A model generated the notes under the pieces. The model was given only the letters and a program-made list of their open reading frames with translations. It had not been told where the DNA came from and did not search any database. From contig NZ_JBHUDY010000001.1 in the NCBI RefSeq assembly GCF_042678385.1, positions 1,612,001-1,676,000 on the forward strand: 64,000 bases of DNA, written 5' to 3'. A program made the position numbers and the translations under genes. Numbering within the stretch: the first letter of the stretch is position 1; every line of letters begins with the position of its first letter. The stretch comes from Sphingomonas_B tabacisoli. GTDB taxonomy: Bacteria > Pseudomonadota > Alphaproteobacteria > Sphingomonadales > Sphingomonadaceae. This document shows positions 33,026-41,967 of the stretch, in pieces.

Positions 33026-34105
33026 ATGAACGAACATTTTCACGAACTGACGATCGCCGAAGTGCGGCGCGAGACCGACGACGCCGTGTCGCTGCGCTTC
33101 GATTTGCCCGACGAGCTGCGGGAGCACTTCGCCTTCCGCGCCGGCCAGCATGTGACGCTGCGCGCCGAAATCGATGGCGAGGAGCTGCGCCGGAACTACT
33201 CCGTTTGCGTCAGCCCGCATGACGGCGAGCTTCGCATCGCGATCAAGCAGATTACCGACGGACGCTTCTCGTCCTGGGCCAACCGCATGCTCGCTTCGGG
33301 GCACGCGATCGAGCTGATGCCGCCGCACGGCAGTTTCACCTGGGTCTTCGATCCGGATGCGGCACGGTCCTATCTCGGCATCGCCGGCGGATCGGGCATC
33401 ACGCCGGTTCTGTCGCTGCTCAAGACCGCTCTGATCGAGGAACCGAACAGCCGCTTCACCTTGCTCTACGGCAATCGGCACTCGGGCTCGATCATGTTCC
33501 TGGAAGAACTGGCGGGGTTGAAGAACCGCTTCATGGACCGGCTGGCGGTCTATCACTTCCTCGAGGACGAGTTCGACGAGGAAGCGCCGCTGTTCAACGG
33601 CCGCCTCGATCGGGGGAAGCTGGCCGAGGTGCTCGGCAGGCTGGTCGATCCGAGAGGGCTGGACGCGGCTTTCATCTGCGGCCCCGGCCCCATGATGGAC
33701 GCCGCCGAAACCGCGTTGCTGGAGGCGGGCACGTCGGCGGACCGGATTCTGATCGAGCGGTTCACGGTCGATCGTCCGACCGGCGCGGCAGCGGAGGCGC
33801 AGGAAGCGGAGCGCCGCGCCGCCGCAGGGCGCCAGCTCATGCTGACGCTCGACGGGCGCACTCGCCGCCTGACCTTCGACAGCGAGCATGGCAGCATTCT
33901 GGACAATGCCCGTGCGGCAGGCCTGCCTGCGCCCTATGCGTGCAAGGCGGGCGTATGCGCCACCTGCCGCGCAAAGGTGGTGTTGGGCGAAGTCACGATG
34001 GCAGCCAATTACGGCCTGTCCGCCGAAGAAGTCGCCAGCGGCTATGTGCTGACCTGCCAGGCGGTTCCGAAAACCAACGAGGTCGTGCTCGATTACGACG
34101 CCTGA
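33026..34105 (+). CDS. paaE: Phenylacetyl-CoA epoxidase reductase PaaE
   Basis: 359-residue NADPH-dependent reductase that feeds electrons to PaaA. Order: FAD-binding barrel (RRNYSVC near 54), NAD(P)-binding domain (GIAGGSGITPVLS near 111), then a plant-type [2Fe-2S] ferredoxin domain with CKAGVCATC and a fourth Cys in YVLTCQA. Last gene of the cluster. Later pathway genes (paaK, paaG, paaZ) are not in this window. It is convergent with purN. Confidence 0.95.
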   Translation: MNEHFHELTIAEVRRETDDAVSLRFDLPDELREHFAFRAGQHVTLRAEIDGEELRRNYSVCVSPHDGELRIAIKQITDGRFSSWANRMLASGHAIELMPPHGSFTWVFDPDAARSYLGIAGGSGITPVLSLLKTALIEEPNSRFTLLYGNRHSGSIMFLEELAGLKNRFMDRLAVYHFLEDEFDEEAPLFNGRLDRGKLAEVLGRLVDPRGLDAAFICGPGPMMDAAETALLEAGTSADRILIERFTVDRPTGAAAEAQEAERRAAAGRQLMLTLDGRTRRLTFDSEHGSILDNARAAGLPAPYACKAGVCATCRAKVVLGEVTMAANYGLSAEEVASGYVLTCQAVPKTNEVVLDYDA

Positions 34106-34139
34106 GAGGTAGGCCGAGCCGCTCCGCTCCAGGCGGCGC

Positions 34140-35081
34140 TCAGAACTCCCTGATCCCAAGCAGTTTGCGCGGGGCGACCAGCTTCCAGCTGAGCTCGATC
34201 CGGGCGGCGACATGATCCCAATCGGTGTCGCCGCTATCCAGCCGCACGCCGACCCATCCGCTGGTGCCGAAATAGGCAGGGCGGTAATAGGTTTCCGGGT
34301 CTTGATCGATGAGCTGCGCCTGCTCGTCCGGGCCGCTGGTCTTCACGATCATCGCGATGATGCCGTCGCCATGATGATCGTGCGTGAAATAGCAGAACAT
34401 CTTGCCGCCCTCGATGCGGAAGCAGGGCATGCCGTGCGACACGGTTTCCTCGGCTCCGGGCAGCGCCATCGCCGCTTGCCGGACGCGCGCGAGCTTAGCT
34501 TCGGGCGTGCGCTCGCGCATCACGAAAGCGGCGAGGGTGCGCGGGTAAAGCTGGTGCTCGGCGATAAGCACTCGCGCCGCGAGCGACTCAGGCGTGTCAC
34601 CGGGAAGAACCGCAACCTCGATCTGGCCAAGCACCGGCCCGTCATCAAGCTCGGCTGTCACCTCGTGGACGGAGCAGCCGACGACGGCATCTCCGGCCTC
34701 CAGCGCCCGCTCGTGCGTGTCGAGGCCCTTGTATTTGGGCAGCAGCGAGGGATGGATGTTGACGATGCGCCCGGCCCAGCGGTCGATGAAATCCGCCGGC
34801 AATATACGCATGAAGCCGGCCAGCGCGATGCAATCGACGCGGGCTCTGTCCAGCGCTTCGCTCAATGCCGCGTAGAAATCCGTTTTGTCCTTGGGCTTGT
34901 AGGCGGGAAGGCGCACGACCGGGACGCCTTCGGCCTCGGCAAGCGCCAACCCCGGCGCGTCGGGCTTGTCACCCGTCACAAGCGTAAGTTCGTAAGGGCA
35001 ATCGGGCAAGCGCGCCGCATAGAGGAGCGCCGCCATATTCGACCCGCGCCCCGACAGCAGGACGGCGACACGGGCCTTCAT
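34140..35081 (-). CDS. purN: PurN glycinamide ribonucleotide transformylase fused to an MmcQ/YjbR-like domain
   Basis: 313 residues. Residues 1-190 are a complete PurN, which transfers formyl from 10-formyl-THF to GAR in purine synthesis. The catalytic triad is Asn108, His110, Asp146, and the phosphate loop is SGRGSN at 10-15. Residues 194-313 (PEAKLARVRQ to the end, with GMPCFRIEGGKMFCYF and WVGVRLD) look like the MmcQ/YjbR family, a CyaY-like DNA-binding fold normally found as a separate protein. The start is ATG 35081; the longer frame only adds repeat sequence. It follows purM. Confidence 0.9.
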   Translation of the reverse strand: MKARVAVLLSGRGSNMAALLYAARLPDCPYELTLVTGDKPDAPGLALAEAEGVPVVRLPAYKPKDKTDFYAALSEALDRARVDCIALAGFMRILPADFIDRWAGRIVNIHPSLLPKYKGLDTHERALEAGDAVVGCSVHEVTAELDDGPVLGQIEVAVLPGDTPESLAARVLIAEHQLYPRTLAAFVMRERTPEAKLARVRQAAMALPGAEETVSHGMPCFRIEGGKMFCYFTHDHHGDGIIAMIVKTSGPDEQAQLIDQDPETYYRPAYFGTSGWVGVRLDSGDTDWDHVAARIELSWKLVAPRKLLGIREF

Positions 35082-35082
35082 T

Positions 35083-35184
35083 TCTCCCCTCCCGCTTGCG
35101 GGAGGGGCCGGGGGTGGGCCCTTCGCCCCGGGCAAGAGCTAGAGGCCTTTCCCACCCCTAACCCCTCCCGCAAGCGGGAGGGGA
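35083..35184. repeat. CCCCTCCCGC-nnnn-GCGGGAGGGG palindromic repeat pair (family D), copy 1
   Basis: Hairpins CCCCTCCCGCTTGCGGGAGG (from 35086) and CCCCTCCCGCAAGCGGGAGG (from 35163) are inverted to each other around a CCGGGGGTGGG...CCCACCCCTAA spacer. It separates purM from purN. The right half is the uninterrupted version of the sequence split by the insertion at 47342. Confidence 0.88.
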
Positions 35185-35186
35185 AT

Positions 35187-36281
35187 CTAGCCAAGATGCA
35201 CCGCCTGCCATGCCTCGCGCGCACTCCACGCGTCCGCCGATCCGACGACCGTGCAGCCGCGCGGGCCCTGTTCGACGCGGCCGATTACGAACACGGTTTC
35301 GCCGGCCGCTTCCAGCGCTGCCTTCACCGCTTCCTCCTGTTCGGGGGCGACCACCACGGCCATGCCGATGCCGCAGTTGAAAGTGCGCGCCATTTCTTCC
35401 GGCTCGATCGCGCCCTGCGCCTGCAGGAACGCCATCAGCCGGGGCTGCGGCCAGGCGTCGGCATCAATTCGGGCGTGAAGATCGTCCGGCAGCACGCGCG
35501 GGACATTCTCCAGCAGTCCGCCGCCGGTGATGTGCGCCAACGCCGCGATCTTGCCTTCACGCACCAGCGGCAGCAGCGACTTCACGTAAATGCGCGTCGG
35601 CGCCATCAGCGCATCGATCAGGATCACGTCCTGATCGAACAGGGCAGGGCGGTTCAGCTTCCAGTCCTTGTCCGCGGCAAGGCGGCGCACCAGGGAATAG
35701 CCGTTCGAGTGCACGCCCGAGGAAGCGAGGCCGAGGATCATGTCGCCGGCTTTCACTCGGGTGCCGGTCAGCGCCTGGTCGCGTTCCACGGCCCCCACGC
35801 AGAAGCCGGCAAGGTCATAATCGCCATCCGCATACATGCCCGGCATCTCGGCGGTCTCCCCGCCGATCAGCGCGCAGCCCGCCTGGCGGCACCCTTCCGC
35901 GATTCCCGCGATCACGCGCTCGGCGACTCCGGCCTCGAGCTTTCCGGTGGCGTAGTAATCGAGAAAGAACAAAGGCTCGGCGCCCTGCACGATCAGGTCG
36001 TTGGCGCACATGGCGACCAGGTCGATGCCGACGCCGTCGTGCCGGTCGTGCTCGATGGCGAGCTTCAGCTTGGTGCCGACGCCGTCGTTCGCGGCGACCA
36101 GCAGCGGATCGCGATAGCCCGCCGCCTTCAGGTCGAAAAAGCCGCCGAACCCGCCCAGTTCTGCATCCGCGCCGGGACGGCGCGTGCTTTTCGCAAGGGG
36201 GCCGATCGCCTTTACCAGCGCGTTGCCGGCCGCGATCGAAACGCCCGCCCGGGCATAGGTATAGGGTTGGCTGTCGCTCAT
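35187..36281 (-). CDS. purM: Phosphoribosylformylglycinamidine cyclo-ligase
   Basis: 364-residue AIR synthetase that closes the imidazole ring of purines using ATP. Typical stretches are DGVGTKLKLA near 68, GGETAEMPGMY near 137, ASSGVHSNGYSLVR, and HITGGGLLENVPR. The start is ATG 36281; an upstream frame extension overlaps the divergent gene's promoter and is rejected. It is transcribed with purN. Confidence 0.96.
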   Translation of the reverse strand: MSDSQPYTYARAGVSIAAGNALVKAIGPLAKSTRRPGADAELGGFGGFFDLKAAGYRDPLLVAANDGVGTKLKLAIEHDRHDGVGIDLVAMCANDLIVQGAEPLFFLDYYATGKLEAGVAERVIAGIAEGCRQAGCALIGGETAEMPGMYADGDYDLAGFCVGAVERDQALTGTRVKAGDMILGLASSGVHSNGYSLVRRLAADKDWKLNRPALFDQDVILIDALMAPTRIYVKSLLPLVREGKIAALAHITGGGLLENVPRVLPDDLHARIDADAWPQPRLMAFLQAQGAIEPEEMARTFNCGIGMAVVVAPEQEEAVKAALEAAGETVFVIGRVEQGPRGCTVVGSADAWSAREAWQAVHLG

Positions 36282-36342
36282 ATGGCCGCCGCCTAGCGAC
36301 AAGACGCTTGGATTTCCACCGGGGACGCGCCAGAAGGGCGCC

Positions 36343-37608
36343 GTGATCGCCCTGCGCCGTTTCTCCGTCCCTGTTCCGTTCGTCCTGCTTTTCGCGTTGG
36401 CGCTTGGCGTCGCGGCGATGCTGCGCGCCCAGATCGAGGGCGGCGAGCGCGGCGTGCCGCCAATCGACAGCTCGTCGAGCTTCGAGGTGTCGGGCATCGA
36501 CGTCGATGTTTACGCCGCGAATCCGAATGGGGCGCGACTGGAAGGCTGGCGGCAGGCTCAGCGTAAGGGCTGGGACGCGCTCTGGGGCCGCACGCATGGC
36601 GGCGAGAAGGGGCCGCAGCTTTCCGATTCGGCGCTCGACGGCATCGTCGCCGGCGTCGTCGTCGAGGACGAGCAAATCGGCCCGCACCGCTATATCGCGC
36701 GGCTGGGCGTGCTGTTCGACCGCGCGCGTGCCGGCACGATTCTCGGCACGTCGGAGAATATGCTGCGCTCCGCGCCGATGCTGATCATTCCGGTGCAATT
36801 CTCCGGCGGCGTCCCGCAAGCGTTCGAGACGCGCACCGAATGGCAAAAGGCCTGGGCGCGATTCCGCACCGGCAACAGCCCGGTCGATTATGTCCGGCCG
36901 ACGGGCACGGGCCCCGATTCGCTGATCCTGACGCCGTCGCAGACCTGGCGGACGGGACGGACCTGGTGGCGCTTGCTGATCGACGGCTATGGCGCGGCCG
37001 ACGTGCTGGTCCCGCAAGTGCAGATCGAGCGGCAATGGCCGGGCGGTCCCGTGATCGGCCGTTTCCAGGCGTTCCACGGCCCCGATCGCCAATTGCTCGG
37101 CGGCTTCGTGCTGCGAGTCGATTCGGCGGACGGCCTGCCCAAGCTGATGGACGAAGGCGTAAAGCGCATGGACGCTCTGTTCACCCGCGCGCTGCAGGAA
37201 GGCCGCCTGACGCCCGACCCGTCGCTGATAGCCGAGCCGGCGGTGCCGGAAGAAGATTTGGAAGCGACGGACGATACGATCCCCGAGGAAACCGCCGCGG
37301 TCGAAAGCGACACGCCGACGGCGGGCGTCACGAGCTTCAACGTCCAGTTCGATACGCCCGACGTCGGTTCGGTCAGCGCGGGCGAGGCGGCGCTGCGGGG
37401 CATCCCCGGCGTGCGCTCGGCGCAGACGGCGAGCCTTGCGCTCGGCGGCGTGTCGGTGATGCGCGTGACCTATGAAGGCGAGCTTGCAGATCTGGCGGCG
37501 GCGCTGCAGGCGCGCGGCTGGCAAGTGCAGCAGGGCGCCGGCACGCTCCGCATCCGGCGCGGAGCGGCGCCGGCTCCGTCTCCAAGCGGGACAGCCGCGC
37601 CCAAATGA
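36343..37608 (+). CDS. DUF2066-like exported or anchored protein
   Basis: 421 residues with an N-terminal hydrophobic segment (FVLLFALALGVAA, about 13-25) acting as signal or anchor. The region IDVDVYAANPNGARLEGWRQ and what follows resembles DUF2066, and the position (divergent from purM, directly before hda) is the place of DUF2066 genes in gammaproteobacteria. The last ~80 residues look like a ferredoxin-fold, heavy-metal-associated-like domain without a CxxC. The GTG start follows GAAGGG. Function is unknown. It overlaps hda by 4 bases. Confidence 0.75.
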   Translation: MIALRRFSVPVPFVLLFALALGVAAMLRAQIEGGERGVPPIDSSSSFEVSGIDVDVYAANPNGARLEGWRQAQRKGWDALWGRTHGGEKGPQLSDSALDGIVAGVVVEDEQIGPHRYIARLGVLFDRARAGTILGTSENMLRSAPMLIIPVQFSGGVPQAFETRTEWQKAWARFRTGNSPVDYVRPTGTGPDSLILTPSQTWRTGRTWWRLLIDGYGAADVLVPQVQIERQWPGGPVIGRFQAFHGPDRQLLGGFVLRVDSADGLPKLMDEGVKRMDALFTRALQEGRLTPDPSLIAEPAVPEEDLEATDDTIPEETAAVESDTPTAGVTSFNVQFDTPDVGSVSAGEAALRGIPGVRSAQTASLALGGVSVMRVTYEGELADLAAALQARGWQVQQGAGTLRIRRGAAPAPSPSGTAAPK

Positions 37609-38210
37609 GCCAAATGGGACTGCCGCTCGGTTGGCCCGCCGACGAGCGTCAGGAAGATTTCATCGTGAGCGAAAGCAACGCGCGTGCGATGAGGCATCTC
37701 GACCATTGGAGCACCTGGCCGGTGATGGCCACGATCCTGACCGGACCCCGCAAATCGGGCCGCAGCCTGCTCGGCCGGCTGTTCGCGCGCAACTCGGGCG
37801 GGCGCTTGATCGACGACGCGGAACGGCGGCCGGAAGAAGAGCTCTTCCACGCATGGAACGCCGCGCAGGAAACGCACCGCCCGCTGCTGATCGTGGCCGA
37901 CGAGGCGCCGCCGGCGTGGAAGATCAGGCTTCCCGATCTCAAGACGCGGCTGTCCGCGACACCCGTCATCAGCCTCGGCGATCCTGACGACGTGCTGGTC
38001 GCCGGCCTCATCGAAAAGCTGCTGCTGCAACGCAACCTGCAGGTGCCGCCGGGGTTGGTGCCCTGGCTGATGCCGCGGATCGAGCGCACCCATGTCGGCA
38101 TCATCCAGGCCGTCGACGCGCTCGATGAAGCGGCACTGGCGCGCAAGGTGCGGTTGTCGTTAAAGCTGGCCCGCGATACGTTCGGCGCCCGGCAGGAGGA
38201 TTTGTTCTGA
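37605..38210 (+). CDS. hda: Hda-type DnaA regulatory protein
   Basis: 201-residue AAA+ protein of the DnaA/Hda family that, with the beta clamp, stimulates ATP hydrolysis by DnaA and limits re-initiation. A clamp-binding motif QMGLPL lies at residues 3-8, followed by the ATP loop TGPRKSGRS near 47. There is no DNA-binding domain IV. It overlaps both neighbours (ATGA with the DUF2066-like gene, one base with ppk). Confidence 0.88.
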   Translation: MSQMGLPLGWPADERQEDFIVSESNARAMRHLDHWSTWPVMATILTGPRKSGRSLLGRLFARNSGGRLIDDAERRPEEELFHAWNAAQETHRPLLIVADEAPPAWKIRLPDLKTRLSATPVISLGDPDDVLVAGLIEKLLLQRNLQVPPGLVPWLMPRIERTHVGIIQAVDALDEAALARKVRLSLKLARDTFGARQEDLF

Positions 38211-40354
38211 TGGCTCGCCCGGAGCCGATCATCCGCGATGACGCGCCGCCGGTTGACGGCCAGCGCTATTTCAATCGCGAATTGAGCTGGCTCGCCTTCA
38301 ACCGGCGCGTGCTGGAAGAAGCGTGCAACGCCAACCACCCGTTGTTGGAGCGGCTGCGCTTCCTGTCGATCTCCGGCAACAATCTCGACGAATTCTTCAT
38401 GGTCCGCGTCGCCGGCCTGAAAGGGCAGCAGCTCCAGGAGGTCGAGGAGCGCTCGCCCGAGGGCATGACCGTCGCGCAGCAGCTCGCCGCCGTCACCGAA
38501 GAAGCTGAGCGGCTGATGCAGAGCCAGCAGCGCGTCTGGGCCGACCTGCGCGCAGCGCTCTCCGACGTCGACATCGACGTGGTCCGTGAACATGATCTCG
38601 ACGCTGCAGAGACCGAATGGCTGCAGGCGCATTTCCGCGCGCACATTTTCCCGATCATCACGCCCCAGGCGCTGGACCCCGCGCACCCGTTCCCGTTCAT
38701 CCCGAACAAGGGACTGAGCCTGATTTTCGACCTCGTCCGCCTGTCGGACAAGGAGCCGATTCGCGAGCTGGTGATGCTGCCGGCGACCTTGCCGCCGTTC
38801 GTCCGCCTTCCCGGCGAGCGCGCGCGCTACATCCCGATGGAATCGGTGCTGCGCTGCTTCACCGGGCTCCTCTTCCCCGGTTACCAGGTGAACGGCTCGG
38901 GCACGTTCCGGATCATCCGCGACAGCGACATCGAGATCGAGGAGGAAGCGGAGGATTTGGTCCGTTACTTCCGCAGCGCCATCAAACGCCGCCGCCGCGG
39001 ACGCGTGATCCGGCTGGAGCTTGAGGAAGGCATTCCCGAAGCGCTGGAACGGCAGGTGCGCGGCGAGCTTGGCGGCGCCGACGTGATCGAGACCGTCTCG
39101 GGCGGCCTGCTCGGCATCGGCGATCTGGAAGCGCTGGTCGAGGAAGACCGTCCCGACCTCAAATGGCACCCGTTCAGCCCGCGCTTCCCGGAGCGTATCC
39201 GCGAATATGGCGGCGACTGCTTCGCGGCGATCAAGGCGAAAGACATCGTCGTCCATCACCCGTACGAGACCTTCGACGTGGTGCTCGCTTTTCTGAACCA
39301 GGCGGCCGCAGACCCCGACGTGGTCGCGATCAAGCAGACGCTCTACCGCGCCGGCAAGCAATCGGCCGTGATCCGCGCCCTGATTGACGCCGCAGAAGCC
39401 GGCAAGTCGGTGACGGCCGTGGTCGAGCTGAAGGCGCGCTTCGACGAGGAGCAGAACCTGCTCTGGGCGTCCGCGCTGGAGCGCGCCGGCGTGCAGGTCG
39501 TCTATGGCTTCATCGAATGGAAGACGCACGCCAAGGTGTCGATGGTCGTCCGGCGTGAGGAAGGCGGCTATCGCACCTATTGCCACTTCGGCACCGGCAA
39601 TTATCACCCGATTACTGCGCGGGTTTATACGGACCTGAGTTTCTTCACCGCTGATCCGCGCATAGGCCGCGATGCGGCGCAGCTCTTCAACTACATCACC
39701 GGCTATGTCGAGCCGACCAGCCTCGAGATGTTGACCATGTCGCCGCTCGATTTGCGCGACAAGCTCTGTGCGTTGATCGACGGCGAGATCGAGCATGCGA
39801 AGGCCGGCCGCCCTTCCGGCATCTGGGCGAAAATGAATTCGCTCGTCGATCCGGCGATGATCGAGAAGCTCTACGCCGCCAGCCAGGCGGGCGTGCCGGT
39901 CGACCTGGTCGTGCGCGGCATCTGCTGCCTGCGGCCTGGCGTGCCCGGCCTGTCCGAACATATCCGTGTCAAGTCGATCGTCGGCCGCTTCCTTGAGCAC
40001 AGCCGCATCTTCGCTTTCGGCAACGGGCGGGCGCTGCCCAACGACAAGGCCAAGGTCTTCATCTCTTCGGCGGACTGGATGCCCCGGAATTTCGACCGGC
40101 GCGTCGAATATATGCTGCCGATCGTGAACCCGACCGTGCACGATCAGGTTCTGGACCAGGTGATGGTCGCCAATCTGATCGACAATGAGCAAAGCTGGGA
40201 GCTGCTGCCCGACGGCACGTACGAGCGCGATGAACCCGGCGAGACGCCCTTCAACCTGCACCGCTATTTCATGACAAACCCGTCGCTGAGCGGCCGCGGC
40301 AAGTCGCTCGCCAACAGCGACGCGGTGCCCAAGCTGAGGCTGAGGCGCCGGTGA
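38210..40354 (+). CDS. ppk1: Polyphosphate kinase 1
   Basis: 714-residue enzyme that polymerises the gamma phosphate of ATP into polyphosphate. N-terminal domain YFNRELSWLAFN (20-31), then two phospholipase-D-like catalytic domains. The phosphorylated histidine is His440 in EWKTHAKVS. Full length. It is coupled to hda upstream and to ppx downstream by a GTGA overlap. Confidence 0.96.
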   Translation: MARPEPIIRDDAPPVDGQRYFNRELSWLAFNRRVLEEACNANHPLLERLRFLSISGNNLDEFFMVRVAGLKGQQLQEVEERSPEGMTVAQQLAAVTEEAERLMQSQQRVWADLRAALSDVDIDVVREHDLDAAETEWLQAHFRAHIFPIITPQALDPAHPFPFIPNKGLSLIFDLVRLSDKEPIRELVMLPATLPPFVRLPGERARYIPMESVLRCFTGLLFPGYQVNGSGTFRIIRDSDIEIEEEAEDLVRYFRSAIKRRRRGRVIRLELEEGIPEALERQVRGELGGADVIETVSGGLLGIGDLEALVEEDRPDLKWHPFSPRFPERIREYGGDCFAAIKAKDIVVHHPYETFDVVLAFLNQAAADPDVVAIKQTLYRAGKQSAVIRALIDAAEAGKSVTAVVELKARFDEEQNLLWASALERAGVQVVYGFIEWKTHAKVSMVVRREEGGYRTYCHFGTGNYHPITARVYTDLSFFTADPRIGRDAAQLFNYITGYVEPTSLEMLTMSPLDLRDKLCALIDGEIEHAKAGRPSGIWAKMNSLVDPAMIEKLYAASQAGVPVDLVVRGICCLRPGVPGLSEHIRVKSIVGRFLEHSRIFAFGNGRALPNDKAKVFISSADWMPRNFDRRVEYMLPIVNPTVHDQVLDQVMVANLIDNEQSWELLPDGTYERDEPGETPFNLHRYFMTNPSLSGRGKSLANSDAVPKLRLRRR

Positions 40355-41844
40355 CCGATATCGCCGTGCTGGAACGCCCGAGAGCCGAAACCATGCCCGC
40401 GCGGGAAGCGCGGCAGGCGATCATCGACATCGGCTCCAACTCGATCCGCCTGGTCGTCTATGGCGGCCCGCCGCGCATTCCGGCGACCTTGTTCAACGAA
40501 AAGGTGATGGCCGGCCTCGGCAGAAGCCTCGATGCGACGGGGGCGATCGCGCCGGCCTCGCTCGACATGGCGGTGCGGGCGCTCGCGCGGTTTCGCCGCC
40601 TCACCGACACTATGGGCGTCGAACACGTCCGCACGGTCGCCACCGCCGCGGTGCGCGATGCGAGCAACGGCAACGAATTGCTCGCCCAGGCTGCCGATCT
40701 GGGCCTCGACGTCGAACTGCTTTCCGGCGAGCAGGAAGCGGAAGCGGCGGCGCTCGGCGTGCTCTCGGCCATCCCGGACGCCAACGGCATTGTCGGCGAT
40801 TTGGGCGGAGGCAGCCTCGAGCTGACCCGAGTCGCGAACGGGCAGGTGCTCGACCGGGCATCCTTCCCCCTCGGGGTCCTCCGCATCGCCGCGACCAAGG
40901 GCGCACGCGGCGCGCTCGAGAAAATGGTGGCGCAGCAGCTTGCCCGCGCCCCGTGGCTGAAGCAGGCCAAGGGCTTGCCGCTCTATCTGGTCGGCGGCTC
41001 TTGGCGCGCGCTTGCCCGCGTCGACATGGCGCTTGCCGCCTATCCGCTGCCGATCGTCCATCAATATGTGATGGCGCCCAGCTCGGTGCCGCGCCTCGCC
41101 CGCACAGTGCTCGAAAGCGACCGCGAGCAATTGCGCCTCGTTCCGTCGCTGACCGGATCGCGCATCGCGACCCTGGGCGAAGCCGCGTCGCTGCTCGCAG
41201 TGCTCGTACGAGAGTTGCAAAGCCGGAGCCTGATCGTTTCGGCCTATGGGCTTCGCGAGGGGCTGCTGTTCGGCGCTCTGCCTCAAAAAGTCCGCGTGGA
41301 AGACCCGCTGATCGCCGCCTGCCGGGAAGAAGCCGACGTGCAAGGCCGCTTTCCCGAGCATGGTGAGTTGCTCGACCGCTGGATCGCGCCGCTCTTCCCA
41401 CGGAATAGCGACGCCCGGCTGCGCCTCGCTGCCTGCCTGCTGGGCGACACGGGCTGGCGCGCCAATCCCGAGTTCCGCGCCGAGCGCGCGTTCGAGACGG
41501 GGGCGCACGGCAATTGGGTCGGCATCGACGCGCGGGGCAGGGTGCTGCTCGGCCAGGCGCTGTTCTCGGCATTCGGGGGCGGCGCCGGGTCGCTCGGTGC
41601 GCTGTCGACTTTGGTCAGCGAAAGCGATGTGCGCCGAGCCGTGCGCTGGGGTTTGGCGATTCGGCTGGGCCAGCGGCTCAGCGGCGGGGCCGCGGAACCT
41701 CTCAAACGCTCCGAGCTCAGGATCGAGGGCAACGCGCTAACCCTGCGCCTGCCGGACGAGGACCGGAACCTCTATGGCGATGCTGTCGAGAAGCGGTTCC
41801 GCCAGCTTGCCTCAGCGATGGATTTAGAGCCGCGGGTGGGTTGA
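40351..41844 (+). CDS. ppx: Ppx/GppA family exopolyphosphatase
   Basis: 497-residue actin-fold phosphatase that removes terminal phosphate from polyphosphate and/or pppGpp. Signature motifs are IDIGSNSIRLVVY near residue 25 and GDLGGGSLEL near 150, followed by a C-terminal HD-like helical region. The GTG start overlaps the ppk1 stop as GTGA, so synthesis and breakdown of polyphosphate are co-expressed. Ppx versus GppA activity cannot be separated here. Confidence 0.93.
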   Translation: MTDIAVLERPRAETMPAREARQAIIDIGSNSIRLVVYGGPPRIPATLFNEKVMAGLGRSLDATGAIAPASLDMAVRALARFRRLTDTMGVEHVRTVATAAVRDASNGNELLAQAADLGLDVELLSGEQEAEAAALGVLSAIPDANGIVGDLGGGSLELTRVANGQVLDRASFPLGVLRIAATKGARGALEKMVAQQLARAPWLKQAKGLPLYLVGGSWRALARVDMALAAYPLPIVHQYVMAPSSVPRLARTVLESDREQLRLVPSLTGSRIATLGEAASLLAVLVRELQSRSLIVSAYGLREGLLFGALPQKVRVEDPLIAACREEADVQGRFPEHGELLDRWIAPLFPRNSDARLRLAACLLGDTGWRANPEFRAERAFETGAHGNWVGIDARGRVLLGQALFSAFGGGAGSLGALSTLVSESDVRRAVRWGLAIRLGQRLSGGAAEPLKRSELRIEGNALTLRLPDEDRNLYGDAVEKRFRQLASAMDLEPRVG

Positions 41845-41861
41845 AAGCCCGGTCCCAAAGT

Positions 41862-41946
41862 CCGTTCGGGCTGAGCTTGTCGAAGCCCTTCTTTTCTTCG
41901 ACTCGGCAAGGGAAAGGGAGGCCTTCGACAGGCTCAGGCCGAACGG
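41862..41946. repeat. Palindromic repeat family B, copy 4
   Basis: Arms CCGTTCGGGCTGAGCTTGTC (from 41862) and CAGGCTCAGGCCGAACGG (to 41946) lie in the gap between convergent ppx and rnd, a likely place for a bidirectional terminator. Confidence 0.88.
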
Positions 41947-41967
41947 AGCAGACGGGAGTTTGCGAGC

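Noticed and set aside
37649..40261. 870-codon open frame opposite ppk1
   Set aside because: Antisense shadow of ppk1 and hda with no recognisable protein features.
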